From RGIG3701 sp031553595 (GTDB lineage Bacteria > Planctomycetota > Planctomycetia > Pirellulales > Thermoguttaceae), in the NCBI GenBank assembly GCA_031553595.1, contig JAVBLI010000008.1:124001-188000 (forward strand): a stretch of 64,000 nucleotides of DNA, in the 5' to 3' direction. The notes beneath the pieces were generated by a model. The model made no database searches, was not told where the DNA came from, and worked only from the letters and a program-made list of their open reading frames with translations. A program made the position numbers and the translations under genes. Positions 9,071 through 16,675 of this stretch are shown here, piece after piece; within the stretch, counting starts at the first letter, position 1; each line of letters starts with the position of its first letter.

Positions 9071-9177
9071 AACAGCAGCCGGGAATGAAGCGCCAGCGCA
9101 ATGACCGGATAGAATCACTGGGATTTCTCCCACTTCTATCCACCCTCTGCGATAACGTTCCACTCCCGGTTGCTATT
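9071..9177. repeat. Palindromic 3'-end element, copy 4
   Basis: Arms AACAGCAGCCGGGAATGAAG and CACTCCCGGTTGCTATT with inner ACCGGATAGAA. It fills the gap between two convergent genes (stops at 9044 and 9200) and ends in a T run. Confidence 0.85.
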
Positions 9178-9199
9178 TTTTATTGTCTCGCAAAAAACC

Positions 9200-10276
9200 T
9201 CAGCTTTCCGCTTCTTCCGTCACCTCGGCTTTCGCCGAAAACGCCCGTTTAATCTTTTTCACCAGCCCTTTTGCCTCCGCGACCGTCGGCGACGAACGTT
9301 CCGGCTCTTCGCAAAACGTTTCCAGCCGTTTCACGAGTTTCCCCGCACTTTTCTTCGCCCCGGCCATTTTATTCGCCGGGATTCCCAGCGATTTCGCGTC
9401 CAGCAGTTTCGCGCTTTCCATCCAGATTTTCTGTAACTCCAGCACGTCTTTATCTTTCTTCATCTCGATCACCGCCTCTTTCACCGCCGCGGCCTGCGAC
9501 ATTCCCGAGAGGTTTTTGCTCAGCCGCTGAAGCCGGTACATGGCCTGTACGGGCTCTTTTTCGCGCATCTCCATCAATTCTTCCACTTCTTTGTCGATCA
9601 CGCCGATCATGTCGTCATAGAGGGCCGCCGCTTCGGAATTTCCTTCTTTTTTCCCGGCGGGCTTTCCCATTTTTTCCAGCTTTTTCAGCGTCGCCGACCA
9701 CGCTTTATCGGGCATAAACATTTTCGGCAACGTCTGAAACTGCCCCTCCAGCGTCAGCCCGCTGCACGGCGTGAAATCATAACTCAGCAAACTCGCGGCC
9801 TGCCGCGCCAACTCGACGTATGGCCCCACCTTCGTCAGCACACTCGACGGCGACCCGCTGGCGACGACGTTCCCTTCATGATCATATAAAAACGCGTACG
9901 GAATCCCGCCGCCTTCTTTGCCGTCATTCGGGAACGACATCCCCTGATAAATCGTGAAATTACAGCCCTTCCCCTTCAGGAACGTGGTCACGTCATTCGA
10001 CATTCCCTGGCGGTGCGAGCCGATGAGGACAAAACGCCCCGTCCCCGCAAACTGCGCCTGGCACGCGATCAGTTTCGGAATCGACGCCACGCACGGCGGG
10101 CAGTTAATCCCCCAGTACTCCACCATGACCACCTTCCCCCGCAGCGATTTAAAATCGATCGGCGAACCCCAGATCGGCGCCTCCCGCGGCGTCACCTGAT
10201 ACAAAGAACCCTGGGCGAACGCCGAAGCCACGGCAAGAAGACATGCGAAAAACGCGCTGACTCGGTAAAAATTCAT
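9200..10276 (-). CDS. Exported TlpA-like thioredoxin-fold protein with a long helical C-terminal extension
   Basis: This 358-residue protein starts at the ATG at 10276, where AAGGGG precedes and a signal peptide (MNFYRVSAFFACLLAVASAFAQ) follows; an in-frame start 12 codons upstream is less likely. Residues about 30-170 form a redoxin domain: GKVVMVEYWGINCPPC with the catalytic pair Cys59-Pro-Pro-Cys62, then VLIGSHRQG, and a GGIPYAFLYDHEGNVVASG segment around the cis-proline. Relatives act in the periplasm in disulfide reduction or cytochrome maturation. Residues about 190-358 are a charged Lys/Glu/Ala-rich helical region with no family I recognise, longer than in ordinary TlpA proteins. The substrate is unknown. 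Confidence 0.8.
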   Translation of the reverse strand: MNFYRVSAFFACLLAVASAFAQGSLYQVTPREAPIWGSPIDFKSLRGKVVMVEYWGINCPPCVASIPKLIACQAQFAGTGRFVLIGSHRQGMSNDVTTFLKGKGCNFTIYQGMSFPNDGKEGGGIPYAFLYDHEGNVVASGSPSSVLTKVGPYVELARQAASLLSYDFTPCSGLTLEGQFQTLPKMFMPDKAWSATLKKLEKMGKPAGKKEGNSEAAALYDDMIGVIDKEVEELMEMREKEPVQAMYRLQRLSKNLSGMSQAAAVKEAVIEMKKDKDVLELQKIWMESAKLLDAKSLGIPANKMAGAKKSAGKLVKRLETFCEEPERSSPTVAEAKGLVKKIKRAFSAKAEVTEEAES

Positions 10277-10392
10277 GATATACCCCTTCAAAAACGCAAC
10301 AAAAAAAGACACGACGTTTCCTCAAACCCCGGCGACACATCAGAACCTTTACTCCCGAGCGGTACGCGTTTTCGGGTGGTCAGACTTCCTTC

Positions 10393-10420
10393 ATTATAAT
10401 TTTCCTCACCATTATTACAA
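10393..10420 (-). promoter_or_regulatory. Candidate promoter for the thioredoxin-like gene
   Basis: On the minus strand, TTGTAA (10415-10420) and a perfect TATAAT (10393-10398), 16 bp apart. The 350 bp divergent region 10277-10627 holds no gene I can support. Confidence 0.5.
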
Positions 10421-10627
10421 GTATTTCCTGGAATTTTCCTGAAAAAAAGCAAATCTTTTCCAGTTTTCCAAAATTTTACAGGAATTTCGACTCGCCCCAT
10501 GGTGTTTTAAGGGAAAATTGATTAAAATGAGAAGTACGTATTTTTACATGGCAGGAAAAAACGAAAAGGCAGGCGAATTCCGGCCGCCACGGCGAAACAT
10601 CCGCCCGCGGGCCCCCGCCGCCGATTC

Positions 10628-11557
10628 ATGAAACATACTCACCCATATATAATAAAGGAGAGGAGGCATCCCCTGAAACGCCCATTATTTAAAATCGGAA
10701 TGCTCAGCGTCATCGCCCTGGTGGTATTACGCCTGACGATCGGCTGGCACTTCTTATACGAAGGTGTCTGGAAGGTGGAAAATGCCGACAAATTCTCGGC
10801 CATGCCGTTCCTCACCCTGGCCAAGGGGCCGTTTGCGCAAATGTTTTACGCCATGTCGCCCGACCTTAACGGCGAGCTGCGTCTCAAGCCCGCGCTGGAC
10901 GAGGAGAAAGCGATCAAGCTCGACGAAGAAGAGGCGAAGAAACCCCTCGTGCCGGAACCTCCGAAATCCGACGGCACGGAGAAAAAGGAAAAGCTGACCA
11001 ACCACGAAACCCTCCTGACGCACGTCAAATGGTGGGTCGTGAAGGACTTCAAATCGGACGTGAAGAAGGTGTCCGAGGAGGTCAAGGTGCCGTACGTCGA
11101 GACGACGTGGAATCTGGAGGAAAAGACCGCGAACGTCCTGATTTACCCCGCGTACTTCAATCCGACGAAGGAAATTTTCGAATTCGTCGCCGGTGAGAAG
11201 GGGATGGTAACGCCTCCGAAGCCGACGAAAGAGGACATCAAGAAAGCGGCCGAGGAAAAAGTGAAAGCGGACGCTGAAAAGAAAGCGGCGGACGCGGAGA
11301 AAAAAGCCGATAACGCCGAAAAGAAAGACGCGGCGAAAACGGATGCCGAGGCGGAGAAAAAGCCTGCCGAGGAAGCAACAACCTACGGCCCGTACGCCCT
11401 CACCGAGGACCAGATGAAGTCGCTCAAGGCGGCCTGGGGGCGTTATGTCACCGACATGAACGACCTGCACAAGGCCGACGGCATGGCCGCTCTCACATTT
11501 CTTGAGTCGCACCAGCTCCTTATGGACAAAAAATCCGGCCCTAACAACGGCCCCTAG
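10628..11557 (+). CDS. DoxX-family membrane protein, N-terminal part (split gene or pseudogene)
   Basis: This frame encodes the first half of a planctomycete-type DoxX membrane protein. A first transmembrane helix carries LRLTIGWHFLYEGVWKVENADKFSAMPFL. A long periplasmic-looking region follows with a Lys/Ala/Glu-rich coiled coil (about residues 200-255) and a helix YALTEDQMKSLKAAWGRYV. The frame stops at TAG 11555-11557 and continues in the same frame as the next feature, so the two look like one gene broken by a single amber codon. The start is also odd: the ATG at 10628 has no ribosome site, while the purine-rich GGAGAGGAGG at 10657-10666 stands 6 nt before an in-frame CTG at 10673. Either initiation is non-standard or the start has decayed. 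Gfo/Idh/MocA follows downstream, a common planctomycete pairing. Confidence 0.65.
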   Translation: MKHTHPYIIKERRHPLKRPLFKIGMLSVIALVVLRLTIGWHFLYEGVWKVENADKFSAMPFLTLAKGPFAQMFYAMSPDLNGELRLKPALDEEKAIKLDEEEAKKPLVPEPPKSDGTEKKEKLTNHETLLTHVKWWVVKDFKSDVKKVSEEVKVPYVETTWNLEEKTANVLIYPAYFNPTKEIFEFVAGEKGMVTPPKPTKEDIKKAAEEKVKADAEKKAADAEKKADNAEKKDAAKTDAEAEKKPAEEATTYGPYALTEDQMKSLKAAWGRYVTDMNDLHKADGMAALTFLESHQLLMDKKSGPNNGP

Positions 11558-11581
11558 AATAAAAAACGCCAGTGGGACGAC

Positions 11582-12121
11582 ATGATGAAGCTCCGTGCCG
11601 AGGCGAATACCTTCCTCAACGCGATGCAGTCCTACAGCGACACCTTCGTCAACGAGGTGAAGCAGCTTTTGACCGACGAGCAGAAGGAAAAAATCCTCTC
11701 CGGCAAGCTGCCCGCGGTGCCGACGTTCCTCGTCGCGACCGACCGGCTGCCTTTCGGGCTGAACCTGCCTTTCGTGGGCCGCAGCTGGACGGAATTTCTG
11801 AATTTCTCGGTCACGTGGGCGCTGACGCTCATCGGGGCGTGCCTGATTCTCGGCTTCTGCACCCGCCTGGCGGCGATCGGCGGCGGCTGTTTCATGCTCA
11901 TGATCCTCATGACGCAACCGCCGTGGCCCACGATTTACCCCGCCTTCCACCCGGAGGTGGGCCACTCCATGATCGTGGACAAAAACTTTATCGAGATGGT
12001 GGCCGTCTTCACCCTGGCCACGCTGCCCGTGGGCCGTTGGGGCGGTCTGGACTTCTTCCTCTGGAACTGGTTCGGCAAACCCCTGGCCCAGGCGTTCCGC
12101 CTCCTGCAGGAAGAGGAATAA
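11582..12121 (+). CDS. DoxX-family membrane protein, C-terminal part (split gene or pseudogene)
   Basis: This 179-residue piece continues in the same frame 21 nt after the TAG; the intervening codons read NKKRQWDD, which fits uninterrupted protein. It begins with a helix (MMKLRAEANTFLNAMQSYSDTFVNEVKQLLTDEQKE) and then has several transmembrane helices with the DoxX signature: WALTLIGACLILGFCTRLAAIGGGCFMLMIL, NFIEMVAVFTLATLPVGRWGGLDFFLW. No ribosome site stands before ATG 11582 or 11585. It is therefore most simply the second half of the gene starting upstream. DoxX-like proteins in planctomycetes are inner-membrane proteins of unclear function. Palindromic heptamer repeats and then a Gfo/Idh/MocA gene follow. 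The family call is fairly sure; whether a functional protein is made is not. Confidence 0.65.
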   Translation: MMKLRAEANTFLNAMQSYSDTFVNEVKQLLTDEQKEKILSGKLPAVPTFLVATDRLPFGLNLPFVGRSWTEFLNFSVTWALTLIGACLILGFCTRLAAIGGGCFMLMILMTQPPWPTIYPAFHPEVGHSMIVDKNFIEMVAVFTLATLPVGRWGGLDFFLWNWFGKPLAQAFRLLQEEE

Positions 12122-12198
12122 TTAAAAATGAGGAATGAGAAATAAAAGAATGAAATGAATCCATTCCTCATTTCTTTATTTCTCATTTCTCATTTTGA
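12120..12198. repeat. Inverted heptamer-like repeat tract 1
   Basis: Units like ATGAGAA and GAAATGA on the left (12127-12155) face TCATTTC/TTCTCAT units on the right (12165-12195), so the tract can fold into a long AT-rich hairpin. It sits between the DoxX half-gene and the oxidoreductase gene. Confidence 0.6.
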
Positions 12199-12249
12199 AC
12201 CGCATTCGACAAAACCATCATATAAAAATTCAACATAAAAAGGAATCCC

Positions 12250-13941
12250 ATGAACCTCACCCCTCAACAGCGTGCGGAGGCACGGGAGAATTTTCTCCGC
12301 ATGTCCCGCCGTGAATTTATGATCGCCTCCAGTGCGGCGGTCGCCACTACCGGCCTGACTGCCGGCGCCTTTTATTATGGTTACGGCAAGGCCCACGGCG
12401 ATCCGCTGCGCGTCGGCGTGCTGGGCACCGGAGACGAAGGCGGCGTCCTGATCGGCGCCATCAACCCCGACTACGTCCAGGTGAAGGCCATCGCCGACGT
12501 CCGCCCCTTCAACGTCTGGCGGGCCATCCACGGCGACAATTCCAGCGATTCCATCATCGAAATCCGCCGCGGCCTGAAAAACGTCTACGGCTGGAAAACC
12601 GAGGATGAAGCCCGCAAAAACGTCAAGGTGTACGGCGATTACCGCGATCTGCTGGCCAATGCGAAAAAGGACGGGCTGGAAGCCGTCATCATCGCCCTGC
12701 CCCTGCATCTGCACGCCGAAGCGGCGATCGCCGCCATGCGTCTGGGCCTGCACGTGCTGACCGAAAAGCTCATGGCCCGCACCGTCGCCCAGTGCAAGGA
12801 AATGGCCCGCGTCAGCGAGCAAACCGGCAAGTTCCTCGCCACCGGCCATCAGCGCCACTATAACATTCTCTACGAGGAAGCCATGGAGCACATCCGCCGG
12901 GGCAACCTGGGCGAAGTGCACCACATCCGCGCCCAATGGCACCGCGGGAACATGCCCGGCAAGGATTCCTGGCAGCAGCCCATGCCCTACGCCGTCAAGC
13001 CCGACGACCCGCAGGCGATGCGGCTTTTGAACGACCAGCGCAGCCTCATTGTGCAGCTCAGCAAGGCCTCCGGCGCGGACATCGACACGCTCCAGCTCCG
13101 CCTCCAGCAGAAGGAAGAGCAGATCAGGGATGCCGAGGTCGACGCCGCGAAGTACGGGTACGGCTTCAACGTGCTCTTGGACGAAAACGGCAAGCAGGTT
13201 TACACGTGCAGCCCGGCGGAAGAACTGCTGCGATGGCGCCTGTGGGGCAGAACCGGCGGTGGCCTGATGGTCGAGCTGGGAAGCCACCAGTTGGACGCGG
13301 CCAGCATTTTCGTCTCCGCCCTGCATGACGGCAAAAAGCAGATGCCCATCAGCGTCTCCGCAAGCGGTTACCGGAACATTTTCCCCTACGACCGCGACAC
13401 CAACGACCATATCGTGTGCATGTTCGACTTCCCCCTGCCCGGCTACGAACCCAAAGACCCGGAAGCTGCGAAAAAGAAGCTCTGCGTGCAGTACGCCACC
13501 ATCAACGGCAACGGCTTCGGCGGCTACGGCGAAATCGTTTACGGCACCGATGGCACGATGATCCTCGACAAAGAACAGGAAATTTTCCTGCTGCAAGGCA
13601 AGTCGAAAAGCAAGGTTTCCGCCTCCAAAGACAGCGGCCCCACGATGGACACCCAGTCCAGCGGCGCCTCGCAGGCGGCCGTCGGCGGCGGTGCGGCCCG
13701 GAAAGTCAGCCGCGGCTATACCGAGGAAATCGAGCATTTCGCGTGGTGCATCCGCAATCCGTCCCCGGAAAACCACCCCCGTTGCACCCCGCAGATCGCC
13801 ATGGCCGACGCCATCATCGCGCACGTGACGAACATCTCCGCCCTGAACTCCGAGCGGATTTACTTCAAAAAAGAGTGGTTCAACATCCACAGCGACGAAA
13901 CGCCCGAAGGCGACGCGCCGAATCTGGATAAGTATAAATAA
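12250..13941 (+). CDS. Gfo/Idh/MocA-family oxidoreductase with Tat-type signal
   Basis: This 563-residue protein is an NAD(P)-dependent oxidoreductase of the Gfo/Idh/MocA family, probably acting on sugars or cyclitols. A twin-arginine signal opens it (MSRREFMIASSAAVATTGLTAGA; Arg20-Arg21), implying export of the folded enzyme with its cofactor. The Rossmann motif VGVLGTGDEG is at about 55-64, and the family's EKP motif appears as EKLMA (Glu172-Lys173), so the proline is replaced by leucine. HYNILYEEAMEHI and GHQRH are also family segments. It is longer than the usual 350-450 residues because of an insertion at about 235-310 that is rich in charged residues, and a Gln/Ser-rich stretch near 460. 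A close paralogue is at 49065-50885. It lies directly after the DoxX pieces, the usual planctomycete arrangement. Substrate unknown. Confidence 0.85.
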   Translation: MNLTPQQRAEARENFLRMSRREFMIASSAAVATTGLTAGAFYYGYGKAHGDPLRVGVLGTGDEGGVLIGAINPDYVQVKAIADVRPFNVWRAIHGDNSSDSIIEIRRGLKNVYGWKTEDEARKNVKVYGDYRDLLANAKKDGLEAVIIALPLHLHAEAAIAAMRLGLHVLTEKLMARTVAQCKEMARVSEQTGKFLATGHQRHYNILYEEAMEHIRRGNLGEVHHIRAQWHRGNMPGKDSWQQPMPYAVKPDDPQAMRLLNDQRSLIVQLSKASGADIDTLQLRLQQKEEQIRDAEVDAAKYGYGFNVLLDENGKQVYTCSPAEELLRWRLWGRTGGGLMVELGSHQLDAASIFVSALHDGKKQMPISVSASGYRNIFPYDRDTNDHIVCMFDFPLPGYEPKDPEAAKKKLCVQYATINGNGFGGYGEIVYGTDGTMILDKEQEIFLLQGKSKSKVSASKDSGPTMDTQSSGASQAAVGGGAARKVSRGYTEEIEHFAWCIRNPSPENHPRCTPQIAMADAIIAHVTNISALNSERIYFKKEWFNIHSDETPEGDAPNLDKYK

Positions 13942-14018
13942 TGAGAAATAAAAAAATAAAGAAATGAGAAATGTGGAATTAAATAATTTCTCATTTCTTT
14001 ATTTCTCATTCTCATTCT
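13941..14018. repeat. Inverted heptamer-like repeat tract 2
   Basis: AATGAGAAATAAAA on the left faces TTTATTTCTCATTCTCATT on the right between the convergent oxidoreductase and priA genes. It resembles tracts 1 and 4 and could form a terminator-like hairpin. Confidence 0.6.
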
Positions 14019-14020
14019 TT

Positions 14021-16363
14021 TCACAGCATACTGATCGGGTCCATATCCACGATCCACTGCACGAGTTCCGGCGTCTTGATTTCATCCATGACTTGCCGTA
14101 AAGCGTCGCGCAGGCGTTCGCGCGACGGGGCGTGGAGTTGAATCTGGAAGCGGTACATATCGCGCAATTTCGGCACGGGGCACGGGGCCGGGCCCAGCAG
14201 GCGGCCGTCACAGCTGTGCGATTTCATCGCGGCTTCCGTTTTTTTCGCGATCTCTCTTGCGACGTTTTCCGTTAATTCTTCACTCGGCCCACGTACCACA
14301 ATCCGCGCCAGCGCGCAGAACGGCGGATAATCCAGCTTCTCGCGCAGCGGCAACTCCCGCGCCGTGAACGCGGCGTAATCGTGCCGGCACGCATCCTGAA
14401 TCACGGGGTTTTCCGGCTGGAACGTCTGCACGAGCACCTCGCCGCCATGCTCGCCCCGCCCCGTGCGGCCCGCGACCTGCGTGATGAGGTGAAACGTCCG
14501 CTCCGCCGCCCGAAAGTCCGGCAGATGCAGCGCCGTGTCCGCGTTAATCACACCCACGAGCGTCACATTCGGGAAATCCAGCCCTTTCGCGATCATCTGC
14601 GTCCCCAACAGGATGTCCACTTCCCCCTTCTTGAACCGTGACAGCGCCTGCTCATGCGCCCCGCGCTGCTGCATGGAGTCCGTGTCCATCCGCAGAATCC
14701 GGGCTTTCGGAAACCGCGCCTGCACCTCCGCCTCCAGTTTCTGCGTGCCGACGCCCGAGTACCGGATGCGTTCACTGTGGCACTCCGGACACACGTGCGG
14801 CGCCTTTTGCTGAAAATCGCAGTAATGGCAGACGGCCAAATTTTCCGTCCGGTGGTGCGTCAGCGCGATGTCACAGTGCGGGCAATTAATGACCAGGCCG
14901 CAGGCCGGGCACTGGATGTGCGTGGAAAATCCGCGGCGGTTTAAAAGCAGAATCGCTTGATGCCCCGCCTTCAGGCACTCAGAGAGCGCGATGTGCATCT
15001 TTCGGCCCAGCGAATGCAGCGTTTCTTTCGGGTCCCGCACACGTAAATCCACGGTACGCACTTCCGGCAGCGGCCGATTCATCACCCGCCGGGGCATACT
15101 CACCAGCCGGTATTTTCCCTCCACCGCGTTCTGCCAGGACTCCAAAGATGGCGTGGCGGACCCGAGAATCACCGCCGCCTGCTCCATCACGCCCCGGCAA
15201 ATCGCCACATCCCGTGCGTGATACCGCGGCGACGTTTCCTGCTTAAAACTCGTCTCGTGCTCCTCATCAATGATGATGACGCCCAGCCGGGGCGTGGGCG
15301 CGAAGACGGCACTGCGCGCGCCCACCACCACCTCCACGTCCCCCCGCATGATGCGCTGCCACTCCTGATGCCGCTGCGCGTCCGTCAGATGGCTGTGTAG
15401 CACCGCGACACTCGAAAACCGGCTGCGAAACCGCCTCACCGTCTGCGGCGTGAGACTGATTTCCGGCACCAGCACCACCGCCTGCCGCCCCCGCCGCAGC
15501 ACTTCCCGGATGATCTGGATGTACACTTCCGTCTTCCCGCTACCCGTCACGCCGTGCAGCAGCGCGACATTCGTGCCGCCCTCTTCCGGAAGCTCGTACG
15601 TGTGCGGCGGATGACGCGGGTCAAGAAGCATCAGCAGCGCATCATACGCCTTTTTCTGATCCGCGTTCAGCGTCCGGTCTTCCGTCAGATCCGCCGGCGA
15701 GAAATGATCCTCCCCCGCGAGATTCGTGACCCGCTCCTTTTTCGTGGTGATAAATCCCCGGTCACGTAAAAGTTTAATGGGCCCCTGCGAAACTTTCGCC
15801 CGCCGCGAGAGTTCCTCTGGCGGAAAGCCTGACTCCGGCGCCCCGCCGAGCGTTTTCAGGATGCGGAGCTGCGTTTCCGTGAGTTTTAACTGTTCATTCC
15901 CGCGCAGCCGCAGCGCCTCCACGCCCGCCGGTGCCAGCACCAGAAACGTCCCCACCCGCGTCCCGGCCTGCCCCCGCACCCCCGCCGGAAGCACGGTCTG
16001 GAGCACCTGCCCCCACGGACAAAGATAATTTTTCGCGATCCACTGCGTCAGCCGCAGCATCCCGGGAGACAGCAGCGTCCGCTCATCCAGCACCCGCAGG
16101 ACGGATTTCCACTTCCTTTCCGCCGACGAAACGCGCGTCACCTCCACGCAGTACGCCTCGCACGGCCGATTCCCCCGCCCCAGCGGCACCTCCACCCGGC
16201 ACCCGGGCACGATTTTCTCCCGGAACATGGGCGGAATGGTATAATCGAAAAACCCGTCCGCCCCCTCCGGAAACACCACCCGCGCGGCCGGAATCTCCTC
16301 CGCCGCGTCTAATTTCCACGGTTCCAGGGGATTTTCGTCAGGAAAAAGGAACTGCTGGGACAT
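14021..16363 (-). CDS. priA: Primosomal protein N' (replication restart helicase)
   Basis: This 780-residue protein is PriA, the superfamily 2 DNA helicase that recognises stalled forks and reloads the replicative helicase. The N-terminal DNA-binding region (about 1-190) carries FDYTIPPMF and PCEAYCVEV. The helicase core has Walker A GVTGSGKTEVY, DEEH (IIIDEEHETSFKQE) and GSATPSLES. The zinc-binding region has the expected cysteine pairs: CPACGLVINCPHC and CHYCDF...CPEC. GTQMIAKGLDFPNVTLVG and QVAGRTGRG complete motifs V and VI. Length and motif order match the family, so the gene looks intact. It converges on the oxidoreductase gene with a heptamer tract between them, and no partner primosome genes are near. 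No clear ribosome site precedes ATG 16363. Confidence 0.95.
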   Translation of the reverse strand: MSQQFLFPDENPLEPWKLDAAEEIPAARVVFPEGADGFFDYTIPPMFREKIVPGCRVEVPLGRGNRPCEAYCVEVTRVSSAERKWKSVLRVLDERTLLSPGMLRLTQWIAKNYLCPWGQVLQTVLPAGVRGQAGTRVGTFLVLAPAGVEALRLRGNEQLKLTETQLRILKTLGGAPESGFPPEELSRRAKVSQGPIKLLRDRGFITTKKERVTNLAGEDHFSPADLTEDRTLNADQKKAYDALLMLLDPRHPPHTYELPEEGGTNVALLHGVTGSGKTEVYIQIIREVLRRGRQAVVLVPEISLTPQTVRRFRSRFSSVAVLHSHLTDAQRHQEWQRIMRGDVEVVVGARSAVFAPTPRLGVIIIDEEHETSFKQETSPRYHARDVAICRGVMEQAAVILGSATPSLESWQNAVEGKYRLVSMPRRVMNRPLPEVRTVDLRVRDPKETLHSLGRKMHIALSECLKAGHQAILLLNRRGFSTHIQCPACGLVINCPHCDIALTHHRTENLAVCHYCDFQQKAPHVCPECHSERIRYSGVGTQKLEAEVQARFPKARILRMDTDSMQQRGAHEQALSRFKKGEVDILLGTQMIAKGLDFPNVTLVGVINADTALHLPDFRAAERTFHLITQVAGRTGRGEHGGEVLVQTFQPENPVIQDACRHDYAAFTARELPLREKLDYPPFCALARIVVRGPSEELTENVAREIAKKTEAAMKSHSCDGRLLGPAPCPVPKLRDMYRFQIQLHAPSRERLRDALRQVMDEIKTPELVQWIVDMDPISML

Positions 16364-16546
16364 TAAAAGCGTAAATATTAAGTATGAAATTTTTTATTCG
16401 TTCAGACATTCCCTAAAATTTTATCACATCCGGGGCTTTTTGACCAGAAGCGCGGGGCGAAAAAGCCGTTTCAGAGGAAAAAGCGTTCAGTAAAAAAAGA
16501 AATCGCCCCAAAAAAGAAAAAAATCGTCGGCCCGCCTCAAAAACCG

Positions 16547-16575
16547 TTGGCGAAAAACCGGGAATGTGGTAAAAT
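16547..16575 (+). promoter_or_regulatory. Candidate sigma70 promoter for the 16676-19375 gene
   Basis: TTGGCG at 16547-16552 and TAAAAT at 16570-16575, 17 bp apart; a second -10-like TATAAT lies at 16580-16585. The 310 bp region between priA and this gene is otherwise A-rich with no gene seen. Confidence 0.45.
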
Positions 16576-16675
16576 GATTTATAATTAGGGGATCATTTAA
16601 ATATTTTTTAGCCGCCGAAATTCCCCGTATAAAACCGCGTAAAACGGTATAATCACGTATTTTTCAGGACATTTT

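Noticed and set aside
11555..11557. TAG as a sense codon across this genome
   Set aside because: TAG ends several intact genes in the window, so general reassignment is unlikely.
12190..13890. Long minus-strand frame over the Gfo/Idh/MocA gene
   Set aside because: Shadow of the plus-strand gene, no domain seen.
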